Below are positions 8,279 to 16,691 of a stretch of DNA of 64,000 nt, piece after piece. Both the position numbers and the translations under genes were made by a program. Source of the stretch: Bacillota bacterium (GTDB lineage: Bacteria; Bacillota; Clostridia; Christensenellales; Borkfalkiaceae). Where the stretch lies: positions 73,858 to 137,857 of the forward strand of contig JAHZBZ010000004.1 of assembly GCA_019423125.1 (NCBI GenBank), given 5' to 3'. The number at the start of each line of letters is the position of its first letter. Within the stretch, counting starts at the first letter, position 1. The notes under the pieces are model-generated. The model searched no databases. It had not been told where the DNA came from and saw only the letters and a program-made list of their open reading frames with translations.

Positions 8279-8862
8279 ACGCGGAACGCGACGAAAGCCT
8301 CGCGCTCGCGGCGCAGGCAGGGGACAAGAACGCGGCACAGCGGCTGCTGGAGAAATACAAAAACGCCGTGCGCGGCGCGGCGCGGAGTTATTTTTTGGAA
8401 GGCGGCGACGCGGAGGACCTCGTGCAGGAGGGGATGATCGGGCTATACAACGCGATCACCGACTATCGCGAAGGGGGCATGAGCTTCAAGAACTTTGCCT
8501 ATCTCTGCATCAACCGCCGCATCCGCACGGCGGTGCGCAGTGCGACGCGCAAAAAACACACGCCTCTCAACCGCTCGCTCCCGCTCTTTGACGCGGACGG
8601 GCAGGGCATTGACTTTGTCTCGCCCGACGACCCCGAATCCGCGCTCCTTTCCGAAGAGTCGCGCGCGGAGTTTCTCCTGCGGCTCAAAGAGGCGCTCTCG
8701 GAGGGGGAATATGCGGCGCTGGCGCTGTACATGGAAGGGCGCAGGATCGCCGAGATCGCCGCGGAGCGCGGCATCGGCGAGAAGAGTGCGGAAAACGCCG
8801 TTCAGCGCGCAAAGAGGAAGGCGGCGCGCCTTCTGTGCGAGCAGGGCAAAGACGAAAATTAA
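8275..8862 (+). CDS. sigH: Sigma-70 family factor, SigH (Spo0H) type
   Basis: The 195-residue protein has the SigH hallmarks in region 2, EDLVQEGMIGLYNAI, FKNFAYLCINRRI and ATRKKHTPLN, and a region 4 helix-turn-helix (GRRIAEIAAERGI). In Bacillus and Clostridium SigH drives early sporulation and transition-state genes, and it lies directly after mini-III and rlmB as here. Region 3 is short and acidic. Translation is coupled to rlmB by ATGA. A general ECF-like role is less likely given the region 2 match and the locus. Confidence 0.85.
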   Translation: MNAERDESLALAAQAGDKNAAQRLLEKYKNAVRGAARSYFLEGGDAEDLVQEGMIGLYNAITDYREGGMSFKNFAYLCINRRIRTAVRSATRKKHTPLNRSLPLFDADGQGIDFVSPDDPESALLSEESRAEFLLRLKEALSEGEYAALALYMEGRRIAEIAAERGIGEKSAENAVQRAKRKAARLLCEQGKDEN

Positions 8863-8884
8863 AGAAAGCATCCGAAGGTGACAA

Positions 8885-10516
8885 ATGGCATATCTTGCGC
8901 TTTACCGCGCCTTTCGCCCGACCACGCTGGACGGGCTCGTGCGGCAGGAACACATCGTAAAAATACTTGAAAACCAGATCGAGACGGGCAGGGTGGGGCA
9001 CGCCTACCTGTTCTGCGGCCCGCGCGGCACGGGCAAGACGAGCACGGCAAAGATCTTTGCGCGTGCGATCAACTGCCTGCACCCCGTGCACGGCTCGCCG
9101 TGCGGCGAATGCGAGGTCTGCCGCGCCCTCTCCGATCCCTCCAACCTCGACGTGACGGAGATCGACGCGGCGTCCAACAACGGCGTCAACGAGATGCGCG
9201 ACCTGCGCGAAAAGGTGCAGTATCCGCCCGTCGCGGCGAAGTATAAGGTCTACATCGTCGACGAAGTGCACATGCTCTCCGATTCGGCGTTCAACGCTTT
9301 GCTCAAAACGCTGGAGGAACCGCCCGCGCACGCGGTGTTCATCCTCGCGACGACGGAGCCGCACAAGCTCCCCGCGACCATTCTCTCGCGCTGTATGCGC
9401 TTCGACTTCAAGCTCATCCCGCAGTCGGACATCGAGGCGCACCTCTGCGAGGTCTTCAAAAAGATCGGCAAGGAATACGAAGAAGAGGCGGTCGCGGCGA
9501 TCGCGCGCGCGGGCGCGGGGAGCATGCGAGACAGCCTCTCCGTCGCCGACATCTGCATCTCGTACAGCCGCGGCAAGCTCACCTATGCGGACGTGTGCGA
9601 GGTCCTGGGCAGTGCGGATTTTTATGAGATCGCAAAGCTGGGCGAGAGCGTGCTGACAGACGACGCCTCCGCCGCGCTCACGGGCACCGAAAAGGTGATC
9701 GCCGCGGGCAAGGGCGCGGGCGTGCTCGCCAAGGACCTGCTCGGCTTTTTCAACCGCTGTACGGTCGCCAAGACCTGTCGCGACGCGAACGGCGTTCTCA
9801 ACCTTCCCGCCGAGATGTTCGCGGAGGTGCGGCGCATCGCCGAGAAGGCGGACGCGCGCAAGATCTTGCGCTGTTGCGAGATCTTCGCGGACGTGGAGAG
9901 CGCGCTCCGCTACGCCTCTTCGCCGCGCATCGTGCTCGAGACGGCGATCGTCAAGGCGTGCCTTCCCGCGGCGGATGCGGACATTCTCACCCTGTCCCGC
10001 CGCCTCGACCTTCTGGAGGGAAAGCTGAAGAGCGGCGCATTTGCGGCGGCACAGCCCGCTCCCGCCGCGGTTCAATCTGCTCCTTCTGAAGTGCCCCATA
10101 TGCAGATCACGGACGAGGAAGCGCCGCCCGAGAGCTTTTTCGAACAGCGCCAGGCGCCCCCGACGGTGCGGCGGGAGGAGAGCGTCAACGCGCTCTCGCC
10201 CGAAAAGCGGAAGGCGGCGTTCGGTTATTTCATGCGCGCACTGCGCAAAGGGGCGCGCAACGGAGTGCTGTTCACCATGTGTCAGGACCTTGAACCTTCC
10301 TTTGAGGGGGACAAGTTCATCCTCTCTGCGGAGAGCGACGTGATCTTCCGCTCGCTCAACCGCGAAGAGCATTACAGGAGCATCGCGCAGGCGCTGGAGA
10401 GCATCGGCATTTCGGATTTTGAGATCCGAAAAAAGGGCGCGCGTCGCGATCCCGTGCAGGAAGGCGTGCAGAAACTGCGCGAGGACTTCCCCGACACGGA
10501 CATCGAAGTCAAATAA
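8885..10516 (+). CDS. dnaX: DNA polymerase III subunits gamma/tau
   Basis: The AAA+ clamp-loader subunit of the replisome. In the 543-residue protein are seen Walker A (CGPRGTGKTSTAK), a zinc module (CGECEVC), Walker B and sensor segments (VDEVHMLSDSAFNALLK, TLEEPP, LATTEPHKLP), SRC box (SRCMRFDF), the oligomerisation domain III, a Pro/Ala linker around residues 385-430 and a short tau-like end. Start ATG 8885 precedes MAYLALYRAFRP, the usual family beginning. It heads the conserved dnaX-ybaB-recR group. No sign of the frameshift slippage site used by E. coli dnaX was noticed. Confidence 0.96.
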   Translation: MAYLALYRAFRPTTLDGLVRQEHIVKILENQIETGRVGHAYLFCGPRGTGKTSTAKIFARAINCLHPVHGSPCGECEVCRALSDPSNLDVTEIDAASNNGVNEMRDLREKVQYPPVAAKYKVYIVDEVHMLSDSAFNALLKTLEEPPAHAVFILATTEPHKLPATILSRCMRFDFKLIPQSDIEAHLCEVFKKIGKEYEEEAVAAIARAGAGSMRDSLSVADICISYSRGKLTYADVCEVLGSADFYEIAKLGESVLTDDASAALTGTEKVIAAGKGAGVLAKDLLGFFNRCTVAKTCRDANGVLNLPAEMFAEVRRIAEKADARKILRCCEIFADVESALRYASSPRIVLETAIVKACLPAADADILTLSRRLDLLEGKLKSGAFAAAQPAPAAVQSAPSEVPHMQITDEEAPPESFFEQRQAPPTVRREESVNALSPEKRKAAFGYFMRALRKGARNGVLFTMCQDLEPSFEGDKFILSAESDVIFRSLNREEHYRSIAQALESIGISDFEIRKKGARRDPVQEGVQKLREDFPDTDIEVK

Positions 10517-10561
10517 CAAAAACAATATAAGCAGACCGTCTGCGGACGGAAAGGAGAGAAG

Positions 10562-10894
10562 ATGGCAGGATTCAAAGGCGGCATGGGCGGCGGCAATATG
10601 CAAAATCTCATGAAGCAGGCGCAGAAGATGCAGGAACAGCTGCAGGAGACGGAAAAGCTCCTCGACGAATGGGAGATCGTCGGCACGAGCGGCGGCGAGG
10701 CGGTCGTCGTGTACATGAACGCGAAAAAGATCATCGACGGCATCGAGCTGGACGCGAAGGTCGTGGACCCCGAGGACGTGGAGATGCTCGAAGATCTCAT
10801 CCTCGCGGCCATTCAGGACGGGTATCGCAAGGCGGACGAGGTCTACAAGGAGAAGATGGGCCCGCTGGGCGGCGGCATGGGAGGCCTTCTGTAA
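10562..10894 (+). CDS. YbaB/EbfC family nucleoid-associated protein
   Basis: A small dimeric DNA-binding protein with a tweezer shape, almost always encoded between dnaX and recR. The 110-residue product begins with a Gly/Met-rich stretch, then the conserved MKQAQKMQEQLQETEKLL helix and the beta segment GTSGGEAVVVYMNAKK, and ends in GGGMGGLL. A GGAGAG ribosome-binding site stands before ATG 10562, and recR follows with no gap. Its exact cellular role remains unsettled in the family. Confidence 0.93.
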   Translation: MAGFKGGMGGGNMQNLMKQAQKMQEQLQETEKLLDEWEIVGTSGGEAVVVYMNAKKIIDGIELDAKVVDPEDVEMLEDLILAAIQDGYRKADEVYKEKMGPLGGGMGGLL

Positions 10895-11488
10895 ATGCAG
10901 GTGTTCATCGAGCCGATCGGCAGGCTCATCAACGAATTTTCCAAGCTGCCCGGCGTCGGCAGGAAGTCGGCGCAGCGCTACGCCTACAAGGTGATCTCCA
11001 TGACGGAGAGCGAGGCGCAGGAGTTTGCGGCGGCGATCCTGAACGTAAAAAAGAAGGTGCATTACTGCAAGGTGTGCGGCAACTTCACCGAAGAGGAGGT
11101 TTGCGACATCTGCAAACAGCGCGACGGCCGCGTGATCTGCGTGGTCAAAGAGCCGAAAGACGTGATCGCGCTGGAAAAACTGCACGAATTCAAGGGTGTA
11201 TACCACGTCCTGCACGGGGTGATCAATCCCATGGAGGGGGTCGGGCCCAACGACATCCGCATCCGCGAACTGCTCGCGCGCATCGGCGAGGGGAAGGTCG
11301 AGGAGGTCATCCTCGCGACCAATCCCGACGTCGAGGGGGACGCGACCGCGATGTACATCGCCAAGCTCGTCAAGCCGCTGGGCGTGAAAGTCACCCGCCT
11401 GGCGCACGGCATCCCGATCGGTTCGGAGATCGAGTACACGGACGACGTCACGCTTTCCCGCGCGTTCATCGAGCGCAAGGAAGTCTGA
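10895..11488 (+). CDS. recR: Recombination mediator RecR
   Basis: RecR works with RecO (and RecF) to load RecA at single-stranded gaps. The 197-residue protein contains the helix-hairpin-helix (KLPGVGRKSAQRYA), a four-Cys zinc finger (CKVCGNF and CDICKQ), and a Toprim domain (VVKEPKDVIALE, then NPMEGVGPNDI) with an intact Walker-like C-terminus. Start ATG 10895 follows the ybaB stop directly, with GGAGG inside the end of ybaB. Length is typical. Confidence 0.96.
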   Translation: MQVFIEPIGRLINEFSKLPGVGRKSAQRYAYKVISMTESEAQEFAAAILNVKKKVHYCKVCGNFTEEEVCDICKQRDGRVICVVKEPKDVIALEKLHEFKGVYHVLHGVINPMEGVGPNDIRIRELLARIGEGKVEEVILATNPDVEGDATAMYIAKLVKPLGVKVTRLAHGIPIGSEIEYTDDVTLSRAFIERKEV

Positions 11489-11534
11489 GCAACGAAAATA
11501 AAAAGCCGATGCCCTGCATCGGACGGAGGTCTGA

Positions 11535-12530
11535 ATGAACAAAATATCCGTTTTAGGCTGCGGCAGGTGGGGTTCCTTCATCGCATGGTATCTCGCCACG
11601 AAAAAGGGGAAGGAAGTGTACTCATGGGGCCCCGAGGGGGATTATTCCTATGAAGTGCTGCGCACGACCGGGAAAAACGAATACGTCACGCTGGACAAGA
11701 ACATCACGCTGACCTGCGATCTCACGGCGGCGGTCTCGCGCGCGGAGATCGTCATCATCTCCATCAGCTCGCAGGGCCTGCGCGGCTTTATCCGCCGCAT
11801 CCTCGACTGCTGCGACACGAGCGGCAAGGTGTTCGTGCTGTGCATGAAGGGCATCGAGGTGGAGACGGGCGAGCGCCTGTCGCAGATCCTGCTCGAGGCG
11901 GGCGTTCCCGCGGACAAGATCGCCGTATGGGTGGGCCCCGGGCACATCCAGGATTTCACGGCGGGCATCCCCAACTGCATGGTCATCGACAGCTACAACG
12001 AAGAGCTCAAGCGCGCGCTTGCAGACGACTTCAAGAGCGATCTGATCCGCTTCTATTACGGCAACGACATCATCGGCACCGAGATCGGCGCGGCGGCAAA
12101 GAACGTGATGGGCATCGCGGCGGGCGTTCTGGACGGCGGCGGCGTATCCACGCTCAAAGGTCCGCTCATGTCCCGCGGCGCGCGCGAAGTTGCGAGGCTC
12201 ATCCGCGCGCTGGGCGGAAACGAGCTGTCCGCCTACGGGCTCGCGCACCTCGGCGATTACGAGACCACGCTGTTTTCCCGCCATTCGCACAACCGCATGT
12301 ACGGCGAGATGCTGGTGCGGGGACAGAAGTTTGAAAAGCTCGCGGAGGGCGTGATGACCGCCGCGGCGATGAAAAAGCTGGGCGAAAAGCTGGGCGTCGA
12401 TCTTCCCATCACCAATGCGGTGTACGAAGTCTGCTTCAAGGAAGGCCCGCTCAATGCGGAGGCGGGGAAGGAACTGTGCATGGAGATGCTGGCAAAGCTG
12501 TTCTCCCGCGACACGAAATTCGAATTTTAA
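11535..12530 (+). CDS. gpsA: NAD(P)-dependent glycerol-3-phosphate dehydrogenase
   Basis: Makes sn-glycerol 3-phosphate from dihydroxyacetone phosphate for phospholipid synthesis. The 331-residue protein has the dinucleotide-binding start ISVLGCGRWGSF, the ISSQGLRGFI and CMKGIE segments, the catalytic Lys region in EIGAAAKNVMGIAAG, and the C-terminal helical domain. The usual GPS(H/F)AxE loop is replaced by GPGHIQDFTAG, so it belongs to a divergent subgroup and its cofactor choice is not certain. GGAGG precedes ATG 11535, and a strong hairpin follows the stop. Last gene of the dnaX run. Confidence 0.85.
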   Translation: MNKISVLGCGRWGSFIAWYLATKKGKEVYSWGPEGDYSYEVLRTTGKNEYVTLDKNITLTCDLTAAVSRAEIVIISISSQGLRGFIRRILDCCDTSGKVFVLCMKGIEVETGERLSQILLEAGVPADKIAVWVGPGHIQDFTAGIPNCMVIDSYNEELKRALADDFKSDLIRFYYGNDIIGTEIGAAAKNVMGIAAGVLDGGGVSTLKGPLMSRGAREVARLIRALGGNELSAYGLAHLGDYETTLFSRHSHNRMYGEMLVRGQKFEKLAEGVMTAAAMKKLGEKLGVDLPITNAVYEVCFKEGPLNAEAGKELCMEMLAKLFSRDTKFEF

Positions 12531-12535
12531 GTAAA

Positions 12536-12563
12536 GGAGGCGGCTCCCGCGGGAGCCGCCTCC
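12536..12563 (+). terminator. Hairpin immediately after gpsA
   Basis: Two perfectly paired 13-base GC-rich arms (12536-12548 and 12551-12563) with almost no loop, starting five bases after the gpsA stop. The following bases are pyrimidine-rich but without a true T run. Confidence 0.65.
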
Positions 12564-12620
12564 TTCTATCAGTTCGCCGCGAAATCTCTTTTCGGCGGCT
12601 GTGTTTTTCGGATACATTCA

Positions 12621-12660
12621 AAGGCGCGGGGCGCCGCAGAAAGGCGGCGCCCCGCGCCTT
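12621..12660. terminator. Terminator hairpin between gpsA and trkA
   Basis: Seventeen-base perfect arms (12621-12637, 12644-12660) around a 6-base loop. It lies between two convergent genes and can serve both; the plus side is followed by CGTCTTGTTTTC. Confidence 0.75.
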
Positions 12661-12670
12661 CGTCTTGTTT

Positions 12671-13315
12671 TCAGTGGATGATGCGGTCGATGTCCGCGCG
12701 GCGGCACATGACGATCAGCCTCTCCGCGCCATTGAACGCATAGTCCGCGTCGGGCAGGGGCACGAGCTCCTTTCCGCGCTTGACGGCGAGGATGTTGAGG
12801 TTGTATTTTGCGCGCACGTTTTTTTCGCGGATGGTCTTTCCCTCCCACGAGCGGGGGGCGGGGATCTCATAGATCGCGTATTCAGGCGTGAGCTGGATGT
12901 AGTCGAAGATGTTGTCCGCGCTGTACTTTACGGCGAGGCGTTCCGCCATCTCCTTTTCCGCGAACACAACGTCGTCCGCGCCGTTGCGCAGCAGGAATTT
13001 TGCCTGTATCTCGGTGGACGCGCGAGAGAGCACGAACTTTGCGCCCGCCTCTTTGAGCAGGGAAGTCGTCTCCAGCGATGCTTGAAAATTCTCGCCGACG
13101 CACACGACGCACAGGTCGAAGTTATCGACGCCGATGCTGTCGAGCACGCTCGTCTTTGTCCCGTCGCCGATCTGCGCGCTGGTCACATAGGGGAGCATCT
13201 CGTCGATCTTCTCCTCGTCCGTGTCCAGCACCATCACGTGGTTGCCGAGTTCCGTGAATTTTTTTGCCATGTACGTCCCGAATCTTCCGAGACCGATGAT
13301 GAGTATGGATTTCAT
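12671..13315 (-). CDS. trkA: Potassium channel regulatory subunit TrkA/KtrA
   Basis: The cytoplasmic gating subunit of a Trk/Ktr potassium uptake system. The 214-residue protein has an RCK N-domain with the nucleotide-binding GLGRFGTYMAKKF and an acidic Asp at the end of the second strand (VLDTDEEK), then a RCK/TrkA C-domain (WEGKTIREKNVRAKY, GKELVPLPDADY). This single-RCK length is that of KtrA and of half of E. coli TrkA. It lies downstream of its membrane partner, 58 bases apart, on the same strand. Confidence 0.92.
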   Translation of the reverse strand: MKSILIIGLGRFGTYMAKKFTELGNHVMVLDTDEEKIDEMLPYVTSAQIGDGTKTSVLDSIGVDNFDLCVVCVGENFQASLETTSLLKEAGAKFVLSRASTEIQAKFLLRNGADDVVFAEKEMAERLAVKYSADNIFDYIQLTPEYAIYEIPAPRSWEGKTIREKNVRAKYNLNILAVKRGKELVPLPDADYAFNGAERLIVMCRRADIDRIIH

Positions 13316-13373
13316 ATTTTCTCCTTCGCGCCCGCTTCTTTTGCGTAGGGCGCGCGTATGGCAGGATCGATTT

Positions 13374-14720
13374 TCAGCCGATGCGCACCTTTTCCAGCGG
13401 AAGGACCGCCGCGGGCGCGTTCGGCGTGCGCAGAGAGAGCATGAAGGTCAGGCAGCCCACCCTGCCCAGGTACATGAGCAGTGAGAGCACGATCTCGGAC
13501 CCGATGCTGAGGTAGGGCGTCATGCCCAGCGTCAGCCCGACGGTGCCGATCGCGGAAAACACCTCGAACACGACGTCCGTCAGCGTCACGTCGTACAGCG
13601 TGTTGTCCTCTTCGAACAGGCAGATCAGCACGATCGAGAGCACCGCAAAGCAGAGATAGATGATGACGAACTGCACGGCGCTCTTGACGTTTTCCTCGTC
13701 TATCCTGCGCCCGAAGCATTCGACGGAGCGCTTTCCGCGCAACAGCGAAAATGCGGAGAGAATCAGCGCCGCAAAGGTGCTCGTCTTGATGCCGCCTGCC
13801 GTCGAACCGGAAGAGCCGCCGACGAACATCAGCAGGATGGTCAGAAAAAGGGTGACCTCTTTGATGCGGAGCGCGCCGTTGAGCGGAAGGACGTTGAATC
13901 CTGCCGTGCGCGGCGAGACCGCAGTGAAGAAAGAGGAGAGGATGCGCTCGCCCCAAGGCAGGTCATGCTCTGCGAGCAGGATGATGAGCGTGGGGATGAG
14001 AATGAGCAAACCCGTCGTGATCAGCACGAGTTTGGTGTGCAGTGTGTATTTGTGAAAGTGCAGTTTGTTGTCCTTGATGTCCTTCCATACGAAGAACCCG
14101 AGCCCGCCGACGATGATGAGCAGGGGCACGACGAGGCAGACGATCGGGTCGCCCGAATAGGCGGTGAGAGAGGAAAACTGTTCGTTGATCCCCATGAGGT
14201 CGAAGCCCGCATTGCAGAAGGCGGAGACGGCGAGGAAGACGGAGAAGTAGATGCCCAGCCCCCAGCCGAAGTCGGGGACGAAGCGGAAGCACAGGATAAA
14301 AGCGCCCAGCCCTTCGAAGATCAGCGTGCCGAGCAGAATGGTGCTCGTGAGCTTTGCCATGCCGCCCACCATGGGTGCGTTGACCGATTCCTGCATATAG
14401 GTGCGCCCTTTGAGCCCGATCTTTTTCCCGCCCAGCCTCCAGAAGGCAAAGACGACGGTCATGAACCCGATGCCGCCCGTCTGGATGAGGATGAGAATGA
14501 CGATCTGTCCGAAGGTGGACCAGTAAGTATAGGTATCGCGCAGGACAAGTCCCGTGACGCAGGAGGCGGAGACGGAGGTAAACAGTGCGTCCATATAGGG
14601 CGCGCACTCACCCGACTTCGTCGCAAAAGGCAGAACGAGCAGGACAGATCCCAGAAGTATGATGGCGAGGTAGCCCAACACGAGCAGCCTCACGGGCGTC
14701 ATCCTTATTTTTCGTTGCAT
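13374..14720 (-). CDS. trkH: Potassium uptake membrane subunit TrkH/KtrB
   Basis: The ion-translocating subunit with four pore-like repeats. The 448-residue protein is very hydrophobic, and the first selectivity loop is visible in SVSASCVTGLVL. Other pore segments are SAFCNAGFDL, VSPRTAGFN and FSAIGTVGLTLG, giving the expected one Gly per repeat. The start at 14720 (MQRKIRMTPVRLLVL) has GGAGG eight bases upstream; an upstream extension of the frame to 14816 passes through the promoter and is rejected. Forms an operon with trkA. Confidence 0.92.
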   Translation of the reverse strand: MQRKIRMTPVRLLVLGYLAIILLGSVLLVLPFATKSGECAPYMDALFTSVSASCVTGLVLRDTYTYWSTFGQIVILILIQTGGIGFMTVVFAFWRLGGKKIGLKGRTYMQESVNAPMVGGMAKLTSTILLGTLIFEGLGAFILCFRFVPDFGWGLGIYFSVFLAVSAFCNAGFDLMGINEQFSSLTAYSGDPIVCLVVPLLIIVGGLGFFVWKDIKDNKLHFHKYTLHTKLVLITTGLLILIPTLIILLAEHDLPWGERILSSFFTAVSPRTAGFNVLPLNGALRIKEVTLFLTILLMFVGGSSGSTAGGIKTSTFAALILSAFSLLRGKRSVECFGRRIDEENVKSAVQFVIIYLCFAVLSIVLICLFEEDNTLYDVTLTDVVFEVFSAIGTVGLTLGMTPYLSIGSEIVLSLLMYLGRVGCLTFMLSLRTPNAPAAVLPLEKVRIG

Positions 14721-14774
14721 GCAAGCCTCCGTTTTTTTAAGTGCGCGCGCGGCGCGCGCCGACACTTCATAGAA

Positions 14775-14803
14775 ATTATATACGCAATCGCTCTCTTTTG
14801 CAA
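14775..14803 (-). promoter_or_regulatory. Promoter of trkH-trkA
   Basis: On the minus strand TTGCAA (14803-14798), a 17-base spacer and TATAAT (14780-14775). It lies 55 bases upstream of the chosen trkH start and supports that start. Confidence 0.85.
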
Positions 14804-14893
14804 GCGAATCGCGCACTTTAACGCAAACTTTTTTTTCTTTTTCTTCACAAAAAACCGCGCGCTTTCGTATATTGAATAAGGCGGGAGGGGCTT

Positions 14894-15568
14894 ATGAAAA
14901 TCAGATTTGTGACGGAAGGGAGCATCAACGAATACTGGGAAAGTTCGCCGCCCTGCGACTGCGACGTGCTTTTTTTCGGTTTCAACGGCCTCGGGGAGGT
15001 GGATTACCGCGCCGAGCTGGACGGCACGACTTCCAAGCTGGAGGACCTCGCCCTTCTTAGCCGCGAGCTCGGCTGCGTCGTCGTCTCTGGCTGTCTGACC
15101 GATTCCTGCGGCATTCGGCACAAGAGCGCGGCGGTCGCGGAAGGGGGGAAGATCCTCGGCGTCGCGGATATGCTGAGCGCGGGGGAGGGAGAGCCCTATT
15201 CTTGCGGTGCGCATCTCAAGGTGTTCGAGACGCGCGCGGGCAAACTCGGCGTCTGCGTGGGCGAGGACATCTACCGCCCCTCGCTCGCGGAGGCGCTCGC
15301 CCTCTTCGATGCGGACGTCATCCTCAGCGTATTCGGCGGCGCGGAGGACAGCGTTCCGCAGCTGATGATGCGCGCCTGCGCCTTCAGCGCGGGGGTGCCC
15401 GTCTGCATGTGCGCGGACGGGCTCGCGCAGGCGGCGGCGACGGACGGGGACGTGCTCCTTCGCTGTATCCGCAAGGAGTGCCTGCTCGATCTGCGCCTTA
15501 CGCGCACCTATCGCCTCACCACCCGCCGCACGCGCGGCTTTTCGCGCAGGATCCGCGAAGATTTCTGA
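14894..15568 (+). CDS. Carbon-nitrogen hydrolase (nitrilase-like) protein, probably degenerate active site
   Basis: The 224-residue protein follows the nitrilase superfamily fold: CDVLFFGFNGLGE, ELGCVVVSGCLT, NSAVVI-like KSAAVAEGGKILG, the nucleophile strand GVCVGEDIYRPSLAE and VPVCMCADG near the end. Cys in GVCVGED aligns with the catalytic Cys. The first catalytic Glu (normally in a PE motif) and the catalytic Lys (normally after GxxGxYRK) are not evident, so hydrolase activity is doubtful. It is also shorter than the usual 260-300 residues. GGGAGGGG precedes ATG 14894. Substrate unknown. Confidence 0.65.
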   Translation: MKIRFVTEGSINEYWESSPPCDCDVLFFGFNGLGEVDYRAELDGTTSKLEDLALLSRELGCVVVSGCLTDSCGIRHKSAAVAEGGKILGVADMLSAGEGEPYSCGAHLKVFETRAGKLGVCVGEDIYRPSLAEALALFDADVILSVFGGAEDSVPQLMMRACAFSAGVPVCMCADGLAQAAATDGDVLLRCIRKECLLDLRLTRTYRLTTRRTRGFSRRIREDF

Positions 15569-15636
15569 TTTTTTGAAAAAACCCTTTTCAAATGCCGCGG
15601 GATGTGCTATCATAATGCAAAAGGGGGGTGCGTGAA

Positions 15637-16359
15637 ATGGACAAGCGGAATGCGACGCTCTTTCTGAACAGCTACAACAAGATCGACGCACAGCTTCGGG
15701 AACTGTACGGCTTCAAGCCTTCGCAGTCCTTCACGGACGTGGTGCGCCGCAGCGCGGAGAAAAATACGGTCGTTCGGAAATACGAGACGGAGCTCGTCGA
15801 TTATGCGCGCCTGCGCAACGCCATCGTGCACCAGAGCACGGACGGGCAGATCATCGCCGTGCCCTGCGACGAGGTGGTCGAAAAGCTCTCCGCCATCGAA
15901 AAACTGCTCTGCACGCCGCCGACCATAGGCGAAAAATTGCAGGAGCGGCGCATCGTCTCGGTGGAGGACTCCCTGAGCCTGCGCCAGGCGGTCCTGCTCA
16001 TTGCAAAGACGGGCTATTCCAACCTTCCCGTCTACCGCGGCAAGCGCATGATCGGCATCGTCAACAACCGCCGTCTGATCCGCGCGCTCGGCGATGTGCT
16101 CCGCGCGGGCGGCAGTGCGGACGAATTTCTGAGCGCGACGAGCGTCGGGGACATCCTCTCGGAAGAGGACCTCTTCGTCTATTATAAATACCTCGGCAAA
16201 AAGGACACCCTGCAGGCGGTGCTGGACGCGTTCGAAGAGAACCGCAAACTGCTCGCCGTCGCGGTCAGCGAAAACGGAAGGGCGGGCGAGCGCATCCTCG
16301 TTTTCATCACGGCGGCGGATCTGGTGAAGATCGCGCGCATGATGGAGGATTACGACTGA
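15637..16359 (+). CDS. CBS-domain protein with HEPN-like N-terminal domain
   Basis: The 240-residue protein has two parts. Residues 1 to about 95 are helical and contain RLRNAIVH at 58-65, an R-x4-H arrangement (R60, H65) like the catalytic motif of HEPN ribonuclease and structural domains. Residues from about 98 hold a pair of CBS motifs (SLRQAVLLIAKTGYSNLPVY and DTLQAVLDAF), which usually bind adenosyl nucleotides. ATG 15637 follows GGGGGG at a normal distance; a GTG at 15628 is in frame but lies within the ribosome-binding site. A CATAAT-like -10 lies at 15611. Function unknown; regulation by adenine nucleotides is inferred. Confidence 0.7.
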   Translation: MDKRNATLFLNSYNKIDAQLRELYGFKPSQSFTDVVRRSAEKNTVVRKYETELVDYARLRNAIVHQSTDGQIIAVPCDEVVEKLSAIEKLLCTPPTIGEKLQERRIVSVEDSLSLRQAVLLIAKTGYSNLPVYRGKRMIGIVNNRRLIRALGDVLRAGGSADEFLSATSVGDILSEEDLFVYYKYLGKKDTLQAVLDAFEENRKLLAVAVSENGRAGERILVFITAADLVKIARMMEDYD

Positions 16360-16393
16360 ACTTTCAAGAATTTGCAAAGGCGTGCAAAATCGC

Positions 16394-16422
16394 TTTACAA
16401 AACGCGCGCGACTTGCTAAAAT
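16394..16422 (+). promoter_or_regulatory. Promoter of the ileS leader
   Basis: TTTACA at 16394-16399, 17-base spacer, TAAAAT at 16417-16422 with TG one base before it. It lies 270 bases upstream of ileS, leaving room for a long structured leader. Confidence 0.8.
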
Positions 16423-16428
16423 AGAACA

Positions 16429-16680
16429 AGACAGAAATAGTGTGGCGACGACAGAGGACGCGCCGCGCACGGGAGCAGACGAAAAGCGAGCCGCAGAGGG
16501 TGAAAGGCGGCGTCCGGTCCGTGCGAAGGTATCACCTCTCAGCCCGCGGGGCGAACTCTTTTGAAAGTAGCTTCGCGCGCGGTTCCTCCTACCGCGTTGA
16601 CAAAAGGGGCGTATGTCAGTATGTTTTGGTGGGTCCCTTTTGTTTTCCGAAAACAAGAGGGGCTTTTTTTGAATCGCAAA
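16429..16680 (+). promoter_or_regulatory. T-box-like leader and attenuator of ileS
   Basis: The transcript ahead of ileS is long and structured. The segment GGTATCACCTCTCAG at about 16528 resembles the specifier loop of isoleucine T-boxes, with AUC as the Ile codon. A hairpin with loop TCCTCCT is formed by CGCGGT and ACCGCG near 16580-16600. A strong intrinsic terminator then appears: CCCTTTTGTTTT pairs with AAAACAAGAGGGG (about 16637-16665), followed by a T run. Upstream ACAAAAGGG can pair with the same CCCTTTTGT as an antiterminator. The canonical TGGnACCGCG sequence is not found at the expected place, so this is either a divergent T-box or another attenuator. Confidence 0.65.
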
Positions 16681-16691
16681 GGAGAGTCAGC

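Noticed and set aside
8684..11599. 971-codon open frame on the minus strand across dnaX, ybaB and recR
   Set aside because: It is a shadow of GC-rich genes on the other strand. It is rich in Arg, His and Asp without any domain and crosses four certain genes.
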